Part shown: piece by piece, positions 16,712 to 24,931 of the stretch
Numbering within the stretch: position 1 is the first letter of the stretch
How the letters are laid out: each line of letters begins with the position of its first letter
NCBI GenBank assembly: GCA_011090425.1
Contig: PHGD01000040.1
Location: 1 to 36,182 of the forward strand
Origin: Nitrospira sp. LK70
GTDB taxonomy: Bacteria > Nitrospirota > Nitrospiria > Nitrospirales > Nitrospiraceae
Reading direction: 5' to 3'
Length of the DNA stretch: 36,182 bases
Notes under the pieces: generated by a model
Told to the model about the DNA's origin: nothing
Databases searched by the model: none
What the model saw: only the letters and a program-made list of their open reading frames with translations
Program-made: the position numbers and the translations under genes

Positions 16712-16921
16712 CTAGCCGAGTTGCACCGTTTGAATTCCGACGAATTCCGTTTCCATCGCCGGCTCACCGTCCTTCAGCAACATTGCAATGACCTCCTTGA
16801 GATTACGATTCAATTCGTCAAGTGTTTCGGCTTGGCTGTGCGCTCCAGAAAGGCCGGGGACGTATCCCACATACAGTCCTGTCGCAGGGTCACGTTCAAC
16901 AACAGCGGTGTAATGCTTCAT
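16712..16921 (-). CDS. hicB: HicB-type antitoxin (short form)
   Basis: A 69-residue protein with the partial RNase H-like fold of HicB (YTAVVERDPATGLYVGYVPG, AETLDELNRNLKEVIAMLL). It would neutralise HicA by direct binding. No C-terminal DNA-binding domain is present, as in many short HicB proteins. Order is hicB then hicA, with three bases between them. A GGAGGT stretch lies about nine bases upstream of the start. The pair is probably the only intact toxin-antitoxin module in this region. Confidence 0.92.
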   Translation of the reverse strand: MKHYTAVVERDPATGLYVGYVPGLSGAHSQAETLDELNRNLKEVIAMLLKDGEPAMETEFVGIQTVQLG

Positions 16922-17136
16922 GTGATGACCTCCACGTCGCCTACGATTAGGAGAAACCTTCCCTTCGCTCCAACAGAGTCTGGCTCTTGACGTGCAGGGA
17001 AGGAAGAGAGTTGTCGGTACGAGAGAAAAGCTCCACTGTTTTGCAGACCTCGTTTTTTGATAGGATCATTTTTGTCTGACGAGGGTGGGCCGAAGGTAGA
17101 GATCACTGCTGGAGAAGGAGAATAAAGGAGATAGGC

Positions 17137-17619
17137 ATGTCTGAAGCGAAGATCAGCGTCAGGTTTGAACAGGACCACGACCGGCTCGACAAGCTGTTCC
17201 AGGACTTCCAGGAACAGAAGCGAATGGATTTCGCCAAGGCCAAGGAGGCGTTCGTCTCGTTCAAGTTCGGGCTGCAGCGTCACATCGTGTGGGAGGAAGA
17301 TCTGTTGTTCCCAAAATGGGAGGAGAACTCAGGCATGGCGGAGGGGGGCCCTACGCAGGTTATGCGCACGGAGCATCGATTGATCGGCGACTGCCTGGAG
17401 GCCATTCATCGCAAGGTGCAGGAGCAGAGTCCCGAGAGCGATCGAGAGGAGCAGCGCTTGTTGGAACTGCTGAAATCGCACAACATGAAGGAAGAGCGGA
17501 TTCTCTATCCCTCGATGGATCAAGTGATCAGTGACGAGGAGCGCGCGACGATCTATCAAGCCATGAAGGAGATTCCCGAAGAACGGTACCAGGCCAGCTG
17601 TGGAAGCGAACGATCGTGA
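17137..17619 (+). CDS. Hemerythrin-like (HHE domain) protein
   Basis: A 160-residue four-helix protein of the hemerythrin/HHE cation-binding family, expected to hold a di-iron site. Candidate ligands are H14 in FEQDHDRLD, H48 and E53 in LQRHIVWEEDLLFP, H80 in MRTEHRLI, and H115 and E118 in LKSHNMKEERILYP. AAAGGAG lies about eight bases upstream of the ATG. It stands alone, divergent from hicBA (215 bp apart) and convergent with the cytochrome gene. The role (oxygen, NO or iron sensing or storage) cannot be told from sequence. Confidence 0.9.
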   Translation: MSEAKISVRFEQDHDRLDKLFQDFQEQKRMDFAKAKEAFVSFKFGLQRHIVWEEDLLFPKWEENSGMAEGGPTQVMRTEHRLIGDCLEAIHRKVQEQSPESDREEQRLLELLKSHNMKEERILYPSMDQVISDEERATIYQAMKEIPEERYQASCGSERS

Positions 17620-17646
17620 GCCGCGGCGCTGCGTCTGACCCAAGCG

Positions 17647-18213
17647 TCAGGGTTTGGGTACGTCCGGCCTGGGATCCGGAACGAAACCCTCGCGGTTCGG
17701 CATGGAAACGCGCGGTAACGACCGAGCATCGAGCACCGTGTCCTCGGCAATAATGCCGTTCCGGTAGAGCAGCCAGGCCACGACCGAATAGATTTCGTCC
17801 GGCGAGAGGCTTTGTGGAGCGGGAAACGGCATGGCGCGATGCACGTAATCATACAGAGTTGTCGCATAGGGCCAGTAACTGCCGATGGTTTTGATCGGGT
17901 GTTGACTCGCCAAGGTGCCGGCGCCGCCGACCAGACGGTCCATCGGGCCTTCCTGTCCCGTCGGTCCATGACAAGTCGCGCAACGTGCGGCAAAGATGGT
18001 CGCCCCTTGTTTGGCGGTCCCTTGGCCGGCAGGCAACCCCTCCCCGGTCGGCGCCACGTCGATGTTCCATGCCTGGATTTCCTGATCTGTGGCGATCCGT
18101 CCCAATCCATAGCCGTGCGTTCGTTCCGGTCTGTCCGTTTGGCCGCCGGCCCATACGATTCCTGCGCCCAGGATGATGGAGAGTGACACCGTAAGAATGT
18201 TACGCATGGACAT
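17647..18213 (-). CDS. Periplasmic monoheme cytochrome c paired with SoxC-like enzyme
   Basis: A 188-residue protein with an N-terminal signal (ILTVSLSIILGAGIVWAG), one haem-binding motif CATCH (in AARCATCHGPTG) and a probable axial Met in HRAMPFPAPQSL, then YSVVAWLLYRNGII. The region YDYVHRAMPF...LSPDEIYSVVAWLL is much like the C-terminal haem domain of SoxD; full SoxD has two haems and is about twice as long, so this is a short SorB/SoxD-like electron acceptor. Its start overlaps the soxC stop by 14 bp (8 bp if the second ATG at 18207 is used), indicating translational coupling. It would take electrons from the molybdenum enzyme. Confidence 0.88.
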   Translation of the reverse strand: MSMRNILTVSLSIILGAGIVWAGGQTDRPERTHGYGLGRIATDQEIQAWNIDVAPTGEGLPAGQGTAKQGATIFAARCATCHGPTGQEGPMDRLVGGAGTLASQHPIKTIGSYWPYATTLYDYVHRAMPFPAPQSLSPDEIYSVVAWLLYRNGIIAEDTVLDARSLPRVSMPNREGFVPDPRPDVPKP

Positions 18214-19468
18214 TGTTCACCTGCCCATCCGCCGCAACGTGCCAGCTTTGGATCGCATTGTAGTGGTAGACCGAGTTCACTCCACGCAGAGCCACCAAGG
18301 TCGCGCGGTCCGGTTGTCGATATCCTGTGTCGTCCAGGCAGCGACTTTGCAGAATCACATCCTCTCCGTTCCACCGCCAAAGCAAATGAAACCTGGTATG
18401 GCACTTGGGCAAGACCGGCTCTTGTAAGGCTGCCTGCTGCCAGGATCGTCCTCCGTCCGTGCTCACCTCAACCAACGCGATGCGGCCTCGGCCGCTCCAT
18501 GCCAGCCCGCGGATCTCCTGAAATCCAGGTTGGATCCGTTGTCCACCCGAGGGAGACGTAATGACGGATTTGGCTTCCATGACCATGGTAAATTGGCGGG
18601 CCGTGCCGTCCGGCATCAGATCCGTATATTGCGACGTTTCTTCGCGTGTCATGAAAGGCGCCCTGCCGAGCTTCAGCCGACGCAGCCATTTGATGCAGGT
18701 GTTGCCTTCCCAGCCGGGGATGAACAGGCGGAGCGGATAGCCCTGTTCCGGGCGAAGCGGTTCGCCGTTTTGGGCATAGCAGAGCATTGCCTCCTCCAGG
18801 ATGGACGCCAGCGGAAGGCTGCGCGTCATGGCAGCGGCATCGCTGCCTTCGGCCAACATCCAGGATGCATCGGGATTCACTCCGACTTCTTGCAGGACGG
18901 TCTTCAAGGCCACGCCGGTCCATTCGCTCGTGCTCGTCAGGCCGTGGGTTTGCTGCGCGGTCTGCCCGGCTGGTTTGTGCCATTCGGGCGCCGAATTGCC
19001 TGAACATTCGATGAATGCCAACCGTGAAACGGAAGGAAACCGTTTTAAATCATCCATGCTAAAAGTCCAGGGCTGGTCCACCATGCCGTGAATGAGGAGC
19101 CGATGCTGTGCCGATTGAATGGTCGGCACGCCGTTGTGGTGCCGTTCGAAGTGCAAGGCGGAAGGAGTCAGGATTCCGTGCGAGTCTTGCAGCGGTGTCA
19201 GCGACGACCACCAGGAACGTGGAACACGGACGGATTTTTCGAAGGCTGATCGTTGCCCATAGGCACTCGGCACCGCACCTGGCACCCGCGTCGGGTCTTC
19301 CGGCAACTTCTCCGTTGCCGCCTCTGCGGATGGCGTCACCGATCCCAGGAGCATCGCGCCCACCAAGCCGGCCGTTCCGGCCAGAAGGCTCCGGCGATCC
19401 AGAAGGGATTCACCCTCGGCAGCGTGCCCGCCGCCTTCCCAGGCTGGTGGTTCCTCCGGCTCGTGCAT
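18200..19468 (-). CDS. soxC: SoxC-like molybdopterin sulfite/sulfane dehydrogenase, Tat-exported
   Basis: A 422-residue sulfite-oxidase-family enzyme. The start at 19468 is chosen for GGAGGAG about seven bases upstream; the frame is open to 19552. A twin-arginine signal (LLDRRSLLAGTAGLVGAMLL, RR at 25-26) sends it folded to the periplasm. The molybdenum-binding Cys is in AFIECSGNSAPEW (Cys155). The region GYPLRLFIPGWEGNTCIKWL is characteristic, and a C-terminal dimerisation domain follows (IALVEVSTDGGRSWQQA). With the coupled cytochrome c it would oxidise sulfite or bound sulfane. No other sox genes are in the window, so the substrate is uncertain. Confidence 0.88.
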   Translation of the reverse strand: MHEPEEPPAWEGGGHAAEGESLLDRRSLLAGTAGLVGAMLLGSVTPSAEAATEKLPEDPTRVPGAVPSAYGQRSAFEKSVRVPRSWWSSLTPLQDSHGILTPSALHFERHHNGVPTIQSAQHRLLIHGMVDQPWTFSMDDLKRFPSVSRLAFIECSGNSAPEWHKPAGQTAQQTHGLTSTSEWTGVALKTVLQEVGVNPDASWMLAEGSDAAAMTRSLPLASILEEAMLCYAQNGEPLRPEQGYPLRLFIPGWEGNTCIKWLRRLKLGRAPFMTREETSQYTDLMPDGTARQFTMVMEAKSVITSPSGGQRIQPGFQEIRGLAWSGRGRIALVEVSTDGGRSWQQAALQEPVLPKCHTRFHLLWRWNGEDVILQSRCLDDTGYRQPDRATLVALRGVNSVYHYNAIQSWHVAADGQVNNVHA

Positions 19469-19706
19469 GGAAAGCTCCTCCATATTAGACGTCCACAGGG
19501 TCACGTGGTCATGGGAGTCACCCTGTTCCGAAGAGAGAGTATTGCCACTCACTATAAAAAATTGCCTGACGTGGTTTCAACGGCAAAGTCGAAGGGTGTG
19601 CATCGCGCACCGATAGGCTCCGGCTTTCTCATATCTGACGTGCTCTCGATGCCGACCTCGATCACGGCGACCTTTCAAATTGCCTCCACCGCAGTGCATA
19701 TCGCAG

Positions 19707-20327
19707 CTAAGGCTTCCCCCACAAGGCTTCCAACCGCTGGGCTCGACCGCAGCTGTACTTGTAATACTTATATCGGAGTGGGTTCTTCTTGTAGTAATCC
19801 TGGTGATAGTCCTCGGCTGGGTAGAAGGTCGACGCTTGGACTAGCTGCGTCGCGATCGGTGCCGTGAGCCGCTTGGACTGTTCAATCGCCCGCTTCGAGG
19901 CTTCCGAGAGCTGCTTTTCTTCGTCAGTCGTATAGAACACCACCGACCGATATTGATTGCCATGGTCGCAGAATTGCGCGTTCGGCGTGACGGGATCGAT
20001 GTTGTGCCAAAAGGCATCCAGCAATTTCTGGTATGTGACCTTGGCTGGATCATACGTCACTTCGATGGCTTCCGCGTGGCCGGTCTGTCCTGCAGATACC
20101 TGTTCATACGTTGGATCGGTGGCGGTGCCTCCCATGTAACCGGACACCACCGCAAGAACTCCATCCACTTTTTCGAAGGCCTCTTCCATACACCAGAAGC
20201 AACCTCCCGCGAAGTAAGCCTTGGCGGTGGTCGGTGCGCCCTGGACTCCGCTGGAGGGCCAGTTTATCAGAGTCGCACAAGCCACGAGACCGACCGTTAT
20301 GAGTATTTGAAGTCGAAGAGTCGCCAT
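19707..20327 (-). CDS. msrA: Peptide methionine sulfoxide reductase MsrA, exported
   Basis: A 206-residue MsrA reducing Met-S-sulfoxide in proteins. The start ATG 20327 has AAGGAGGG upstream; nine further codons to 20354 have no RBS. An N-terminal hydrophobic signal (ILITVGLVACATLINW) indicates the periplasm. The catalytic motif is GGCFWCMEEAF (nucleophile Cys43), with SGYMGGTATDPTYEQVSAG and GHAEAIEVTYDP following. A late Cys in YSCGRAQ (about 193) is a likely recycling Cys. It lies 238 bp upstream of soxC on the same strand. In a copper-rich context it could repair Met-rich periplasmic proteins; that is inference. Confidence 0.95.
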   Translation of the reverse strand: MATLRLQILITVGLVACATLINWPSSGVQGAPTTAKAYFAGGCFWCMEEAFEKVDGVLAVVSGYMGGTATDPTYEQVSAGQTGHAEAIEVTYDPAKVTYQKLLDAFWHNIDPVTPNAQFCDHGNQYRSVVFYTTDEEKQLSEASKRAIEQSKRLTAPIATQLVQASTFYPAEDYHQDYYKKNPLRYKYYKYSCGRAQRLEALWGKP

Positions 20328-20438
20328 GTTCGTACCCTCCTTGCCCGTAGTCATCGGAACGGCTCAATTCTGACATCTTACTACGATGTGTGTGGAGAGG
20401 AGGTGATGCGAGCCGGACCGGCGTGAGAGCCTCACCCT

Positions 20439-20981
20439 TCAGACAGGAAGGTACCTGTCTAGATCTTGTTCTGCACGGCGCGCTCGTCGTTGAGGCCCAT
20501 CCATGAGCTTCATGATCAGCTCAATGGCTTCTTCCGGTGACGCAGCGGCATGGACCAATCGCTGGTCGAGTTTGCGGAAGAACGTCACGTCGGCAGGGGA
20601 GGCTTCAACGAGAATGACCGGCTTACCCGCCTTCACCGCCAAGGCGACCTCGGACACTGTACCAGAGCCGCTCAATCCACAGACCACCACGACATGGCTG
20701 GTCAGGACATTGATGTTGTTCCGGCCGCTGCCCATTTCTGTGATGATCGGCACATCCACATGGCGAGACACCTTATCCTTGGCTGTCGGCAAAACGCCGA
20801 TGGTCAAACTTCCCCCCACCCGCTTGGCTCCTTCGCAAGCCGCGTCCATAACCCCCACGTCACGACCGCCGGTCAACACGACCCAGCCACGTCGTGCAAT
20901 GAATTCTCCGAGGACTCGGGCATTGTCGAGATCTCTCTTCGAGGCCTTGGCCGGGCCCATTACTCCAACCACAAATCGCAT
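20439..20981 (-). CDS. TIGR00725-family Rossmann (SLOG/LOG-like) nucleotide-binding protein
   Basis: A protein of about 180 residues resembling lysine-decarboxylase-like/LOG proteins. Motifs: VVGVMGP at the start, GWVVLTGGRDVGVMDAACEG, and CGLSGSGTVSEVALAVKAGK PVI, a phosphate-binding loop arrangement. The LOG cytokinin hydrolase motif PGGxGTxxE is here GLSGSGTVSE, so hydrolase activity should not be assumed. ATG 20981 is preferred; an adjacent GTG at 20984 is closer to the GGAGGAG stretch. It begins 28 bp after the TPR gene stop on the same strand, so the two are probably co-transcribed. Confidence 0.82.
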   Translation of the reverse strand: MRFVVGVMGPAKASKRDLDNARVLGEFIARRGWVVLTGGRDVGVMDAACEGAKRVGGSLTIGVLPTAKDKVSRHVDVPIITEMGSGRNNINVLTSHVVVVCGLSGSGTVSEVALAVKAGKPVILVEASPADVTFFRKLDQRLVHAAASPEEAIELIMKLMDGPQRRARRAEQDLDRYLPV

Positions 20982-21009
20982 CACTCCTCCGCAGTCCGTC
21001 CCCTTTCGC

Positions 21010-22647
21010 TCAAAACTGAGAGCCGGTGGGGGTCACGTCCGCATGTTCCCATGCCTGTTGCCAGTGCTTTTCCAGGTCGTTCGCTTCACGGCCTTTCCGC
21101 TGGGCACGAAGGCTCTGCATGAGTCCAAACAGGGCCCAGCCGTTGCGTGGATTCTTCGCCAGGTCCGCTCGGTAGATCGCTTCCGCTTTGCCGGGTTTGC
21201 CGGCCTTCAGCAAGGCGGCGCCGAGAAAGTGGCGAATCGGAATCGGCCAGAATGGAGGTTCGTTGTACGGGAGCTCCTCCTCCAGCTTGACGGCATCAGC
21301 AAGCGAGGTGATGGCCTCGTCGTACTTATGGCGGTGCATCGCGAGCTCACCGGCCAGCAGTCGTTCCGCGATCTTGAGCAGAGCCCGTTCGGTTTTCTCC
21401 TCCGGAGTCCGATCCGGGCCGAAGCGTTTGGCGATGCCTGTCAGCACCACGTGCTCGCCCTCAGCGCCGGGTAAGCGACCTGACGCCGAGAGCGCCATTC
21501 CCCTCCCTAATCGCCAGATTCCTTGTTGCAGACGCAACGACTTGGGAGGGGGCGGTTCGCGCAGCAGTTCGTCCCACTGACCGAACCTGATCATGGACCA
21601 CAAAGGAGTGGGAAGGTACCATTCCTTCCATTTATCTTTCCGCGCTTCGTCTTCGGTGATTGTTCCCGTCAGTTGACGCGCCACCTTCAAGGCCTCAGTT
21701 TTTCGCCCCTCCATCGCTAGGGAAGCCCAAAGGAAATGTAGATTGTGGGTGTAGTAACCGTCGGCATAGTCGCCGCGTAACTTTCTGCCGGCCAAATAGT
21801 TGCGATCCACCTCGACGGCATGCTGGTTCTGCTCAGCCGCGTCATGGTATCGACCGAGTCTCATGTAAATGTAGGCCGGCATATGGACCAAGTGGCCGGC
21901 ACCAGGCATAAGCCCGGGCAATCGTTCGGCACAGGCCAGGGCTCGGCCCGGGTCCGGGGAAGCTTCCACGCTATGAATGTAGTAGTGGCAGGCTCCGGGG
22001 TGATCCGGAAACCGGGCCAGAACCAACTCCAATGTGGACACCAGCTCCTCGGTGCCGGGCTTTGGCCGACCAGCCGCAGTCCATAGATCCCACGGGCGTA
22101 GATCCATCAAAGCTTCGGCGAACAACACTCCGGCATCGGGATCGCTCGGAAATTGCCGCCAGACCACACGCATCGCATCCGCATAGGCTTTATCGAGCAC
22201 CGGTTGTGCATGTGCGTTGACATTGTATCGCTTGCCGATCGCGTCGATATAGGCCTGCTCGGCTGGGCTCGCATGGGCACGATGAGCCCGAGCCTTTTGC
22301 ACAGCCTCCCAGGCTCGCCGTTCTGCCACCTTATCCATCGCCGCGTTGATGTTCGGGCCCGATGCGAGAGCCACACCCCAATAGGCCATCGCTGCGGAGG
22401 GATCGAGACGAGCGGCCTCCTCGAAAGCCCTGATAGCCTCTTCATGGTTGAAGGCATACAGGAGCCGCAAGCCTTGATCAAAGTATTGTTGAGATTCGGT
22501 GGAGCTCGTTGTGATGGGATGATGAAGGTGGCCGAGATCATCAAAGAGGGGTACTCGAGAGATCTGGCGTTCAGCTGCCGCGCCCAGATCAATCGTCAAC
22601 AGGACGAGCCACAGCACACCCCACAACAAGAGGCGTAAGATCATCAT
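21010..22647 (-). CDS. Exported tetratricopeptide-repeat protein
   Basis: A 545-residue protein with an N-terminal signal (ILRLLLWGVLWLVLLTIDLG), followed by TPR units: the first at about 53-87 (SQQYFDQGLRLLYAFNHEEA, IRAFEEAARLDP), others around YMRLGRYHDAAEQNQHAVEV and AALLKAGKPGKAEAIYRADL near the end. These make a protein-interaction scaffold in the periplasm. No catalytic motif is seen, although several His-rich spots occur (PDHPGACHYYIHSVE). The start is a double ATG with no strong RBS. It is upstream of the TIGR00725 gene by 28 bp. The exact function is unknown. Confidence 0.87.
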   Translation of the reverse strand: MMILRLLLWGVLWLVLLTIDLGAAAERQISRVPLFDDLGHLHHPITTSSTESQQYFDQGLRLLYAFNHEEAIRAFEEAARLDPSAAMAYWGVALASGPNINAAMDKVAERRAWEAVQKARAHRAHASPAEQAYIDAIGKRYNVNAHAQPVLDKAYADAMRVVWRQFPSDPDAGVLFAEALMDLRPWDLWTAAGRPKPGTEELVSTLELVLARFPDHPGACHYYIHSVEASPDPGRALACAERLPGLMPGAGHLVHMPAYIYMRLGRYHDAAEQNQHAVEVDRNYLAGRKLRGDYADGYYTHNLHFLWASLAMEGRKTEALKVARQLTGTITEDEARKDKWKEWYLPTPLWSMIRFGQWDELLREPPPPKSLRLQQGIWRLGRGMALSASGRLPGAEGEHVVLTGIAKRFGPDRTPEEKTERALLKIAERLLAGELAMHRHKYDEAITSLADAVKLEEELPYNEPPFWPIPIRHFLGAALLKAGKPGKAEAIYRADLAKNPRNGWALFGLMQSLRAQRKGREANDLEKHWQQAWEHADVTPTGSQF

Positions 22648-22807
22648 TGGCGGCTTTTTAGCAGACGAGACCCATGCCTGACTAGAGGGCGGACATGGGT
22701 ATTGAGGGGATCCCTCTCGCGGGTCAGTTGGACTCGCCCTTCTTTACCCGAGAAGTGCTCAGAAGCTTTCGGAACCGATGGCCGACCCTGACGGGATCAG
22801 GCACAGC

Positions 22808-23467
22808 TTACAGATTGAGCGATGAGCGTTCACTTGTCTGAGGAGAAAACCGATGCTCAACTTCCTCAGGATGATTCGGCGTCTCGATTTCAGTCGGTTT
22901 CTTCCGACCGATGCGGCTTCGCTTGACGGTGGCAGCCGCCGTGCCGGTTGAGGTTGTCGAGAATGTACCGGCTTCCAGCTCTTCACCGAGATGAACGAGG
23001 ACCTGTTGCTGAGAGCTGACCAAGGAGGTGAGCTCCTGAATGTGTGAAGTAAGCCGCGCAATCTCATCCTGTTGCCCGACCAGACAGGCTCGAAGTTCGG
23101 CGACCTCTTCAGAGTGAACAAGAGTCGGTGCCTGTGTCGGCTTTTGTAGGATCGTGACCGTTGCTTCCGGTTGATGATCTGCGTCCTGAACGCGCTTTCC
23201 GTTCCGCTGGATGTCAGCTTGGTGGATCGTTGTATGTTCGATCGTTCGGTCTGGTAGTGCAAGCGGTTTACGGGCCCGTGAGGAGGTCTCGTCCTCATAC
23301 CTCGTCACGTACGCGAAGAGCTCAACGACCTTGCGCCAGCAAACAGCTCCGGCATCGAGCAGTATCTGGCCATAGGGAGCCGGCACCGGACGAGCTTCAT
23401 CGATCTGTTTCTGCGATGGAATTCGATGAATGAGGTTGATCGGTTCTTTGTTGAATCGTGGGGCCAT
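22808..23467 (-). CDS. Hypothetical coiled-coil protein
   Basis: 219 residues, family not recognised. Start ATG 23467 is chosen because GGAGAGG lies about nine bases upstream; a further in-frame ATG at 23485 overlaps that site. The N-terminal third (INLIHRIPSQKQIDEARPVP, RKVVELFAYVTRYEDE) is mixed polar. The middle (about 120-165: SEEVAELRACLVGQQDEIAR, LTSHIQELTSLVSSQQQVLV) has heptads typical of a coiled coil. The tail is Ser/Thr-rich and basic (KRSRIGRKKPTE). No signal peptide. A competing open frame on the same strand (22759-23298) is less convincing. Function unknown. Confidence 0.6.
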   Translation of the reverse strand: MAPRFNKEPINLIHRIPSQKQIDEARPVPAPYGQILLDAGAVCWRKVVELFAYVTRYEDETSSRARKPLALPDRTIEHTTIHQADIQRNGKRVQDADHQPEATVTILQKPTQAPTLVHSEEVAELRACLVGQQDEIARLTSHIQELTSLVSSQQQVLVHLGEELEAGTFSTTSTGTAAATVKRSRIGRKKPTEIETPNHPEEVEHRFSPQTSERSSLNL

Positions 23468-23590
23468 ATGGCGAATCCTCTCCATTCGGACCTAGTGTGA
23501 CGTTACTAATGTACCTACTCCTTCACGGATGGAGGAGTCAACCCCTTTGTTCAGCCAGAGTCGAAATAAGTTCGGAGTCCTTAGAGAATT

Positions 23591-24931
23591 CTAGAATCGC
23601 GTCACGCTCGAGAAATGAAAATGTGGGAGGGCCATGGTTGGAACCAGCATCTTTCCGGTTTCCGAAGTGACCGCCTCCATCGGCGCGGTCCAAGCCGTCA
23701 GGTGTCGAAATGCCTGGAGCGGACTTTCATGAAACCTGAAATTTCTTATGGCTGAGACGATTTCCCCCTTCTCGACAAGGAATGTCCCATCTCGTGTCAT
23801 ACCGGTCAGCGTGAGATCGCGAGGATTCACGGGGCGGATGTACCAGAAATTCGTCACCAAAATCGCGCGTTCCGTACTTTTGATGAGATCCTGGATCGAA
23901 TGGGCTGGAGGTCCCTCGACCGCCAAGGCAGGAGCCTCCAGTGTCGGAATGGTTTTCACTCCTTGGGCCTTGGCCGTAAAACGGTCGTAAGCCAGTTGTT
24001 TGAGGGTTCCATGGTCGATCCACTCTGAAGACGAGCTGGGCAATCCCTCATGCGTAAATCCCTCTCCAAGCAGGTCGGTATGATCCGGAACGTTCCGGAG
24101 TGTCAGTCGTTCATCCACAATCGCTTGTCCCAGCTTGCCGGCGAAAGGGCTTGTCCCTTTCACGTAAGACTTGGCATCCAGTGACCAAATCAGCCACGCC
24201 CACAGGCCGGCCACGGCAGCCGGTTCAAGGATGACAGCATAACGTCCCGACGGAAGCTCGTACGCATCACGACCTCGCTTGGATTTGGCGATGGCCGCCA
24301 AGGTTCGTTCTTGAATCCTCAAGTGATCGATCGACCGATGGGCAGCCGCACTCCAACCGGTGGCATCACCGGCTTGGACTGTCAGGCTGAACCTCGCATC
24401 TCCTCGATGTTCGTAACAGAAGAGTCCGTTGCCGGCGGCAATCCCCACCGCCGTCGCCGACGACGAGACGACCCCGGCCGCCATGATGTTCTCCATCCGG
24501 CAGTGCCCGATCGCTTCATTGGCATACTCCAGACGTTTGGCCGGACCTGCCGCCATGGTTTCCGGTTTCGCCGTCTCTCGAACAGGGAACAGGCACGGAT
24601 CGGGAGGCGCAAGGTATTCGGGATCAACCGGTGAGATCCGAGCAATCCGTTCGGCACGAGCCAAGGTGTCCTGAATCGCACCGGCGGTAAAATCAGTCGT
24701 GGCGGCGGTCCCATGCCGACCTTCGAAGGCGACCGTCACGGCCAGAGAGCCCCGTCTCGCATCGACATTCTGGATGACTTGATTATTAGCGAATCTCGTC
24801 GTCCCAGCGTGGTGATCGCGAAGACGGACGATCGTATGATCGGCGGATGAGCGGGTGATGACCAGCTCGCTCAGAAAACGAAACTCGTCCGAGGTGGTCA
24901 GCTTCGGCCAAGCGCCGTTCAGTACGGTCAT
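23591..24931 (-). CDS. TldD/PmbA-family protein, PmbA (TldE) partner
   Basis: 446 residues from ATG 24931, which overlaps the tldD stop (ATGA) with GGAGAAGG upstream. The fold of the modulator-of-gyrase family is visible: SADHTIVRLRDHHAGTTRFA, ANNQVIQNVDARRGSLAVTV, an N-terminal sheet domain, then C-terminal LPSGRYAVILEPAAVAGLWA and ERAILVTNFWYIRPVNPRDL, TGMTRDGTFLVEKGEIVSAI. It lacks the HExxxH site, as PmbA/TldE subunits do. It should form a heterodimer with TldD, the proteolytic subunit, acting on unfolded or modified peptides. Role in this organism unknown. Confidence 0.9.
   Translation of the reverse strand: MTVLNGAWPKLTTSDEFRFLSELVITRSSADHTIVRLRDHHAGTTRFANNQVIQNVDARRGSLAVTVAFEGRHGTAATTDFTAGAIQDTLARAERIARISPVDPEYLAPPDPCLFPVRETAKPETMAAGPAKRLEYANEAIGHCRMENIMAAGVVSSSATAVGIAAGNGLFCYEHRGDARFSLTVQAGDATGWSAAAHRSIDHLRIQERTLAAIAKSKRGRDAYELPSGRYAVILEPAAVAGLWAWLIWSLDAKSYVKGTSPFAGKLGQAIVDERLTLRNVPDHTDLLGEGFTHEGLPSSSSEWIDHGTLKQLAYDRFTAKAQGVKTIPTLEAPALAVEGPPAHSIQDLIKSTERAILVTNFWYIRPVNPRDLTLTGMTRDGTFLVEKGEIVSAIRNFRFHESPLQAFRHLTAWTAPMEAVTSETGKMLVPTMALPHFHFSSVTRF

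Noticed and set aside
17620..17650. Small hairpin CTGAC...GTCAG between the convergent hemerythrin and cytochrome genes
   Set aside because: Only a five-base stem and no T-run; not enough to call a terminator.
20424..20436. GTGAG-AGC-CTCAC hairpin between the TIGR00725 gene and msrA
   Set aside because: Short stem without a T-run on either strand; could be chance.
22759..23298. 179-codon minus-strand frame overlapping the coiled-coil gene
   Set aside because: Arg/Ser-rich shadow translation; the other frame has an RBS and a coherent coiled coil.
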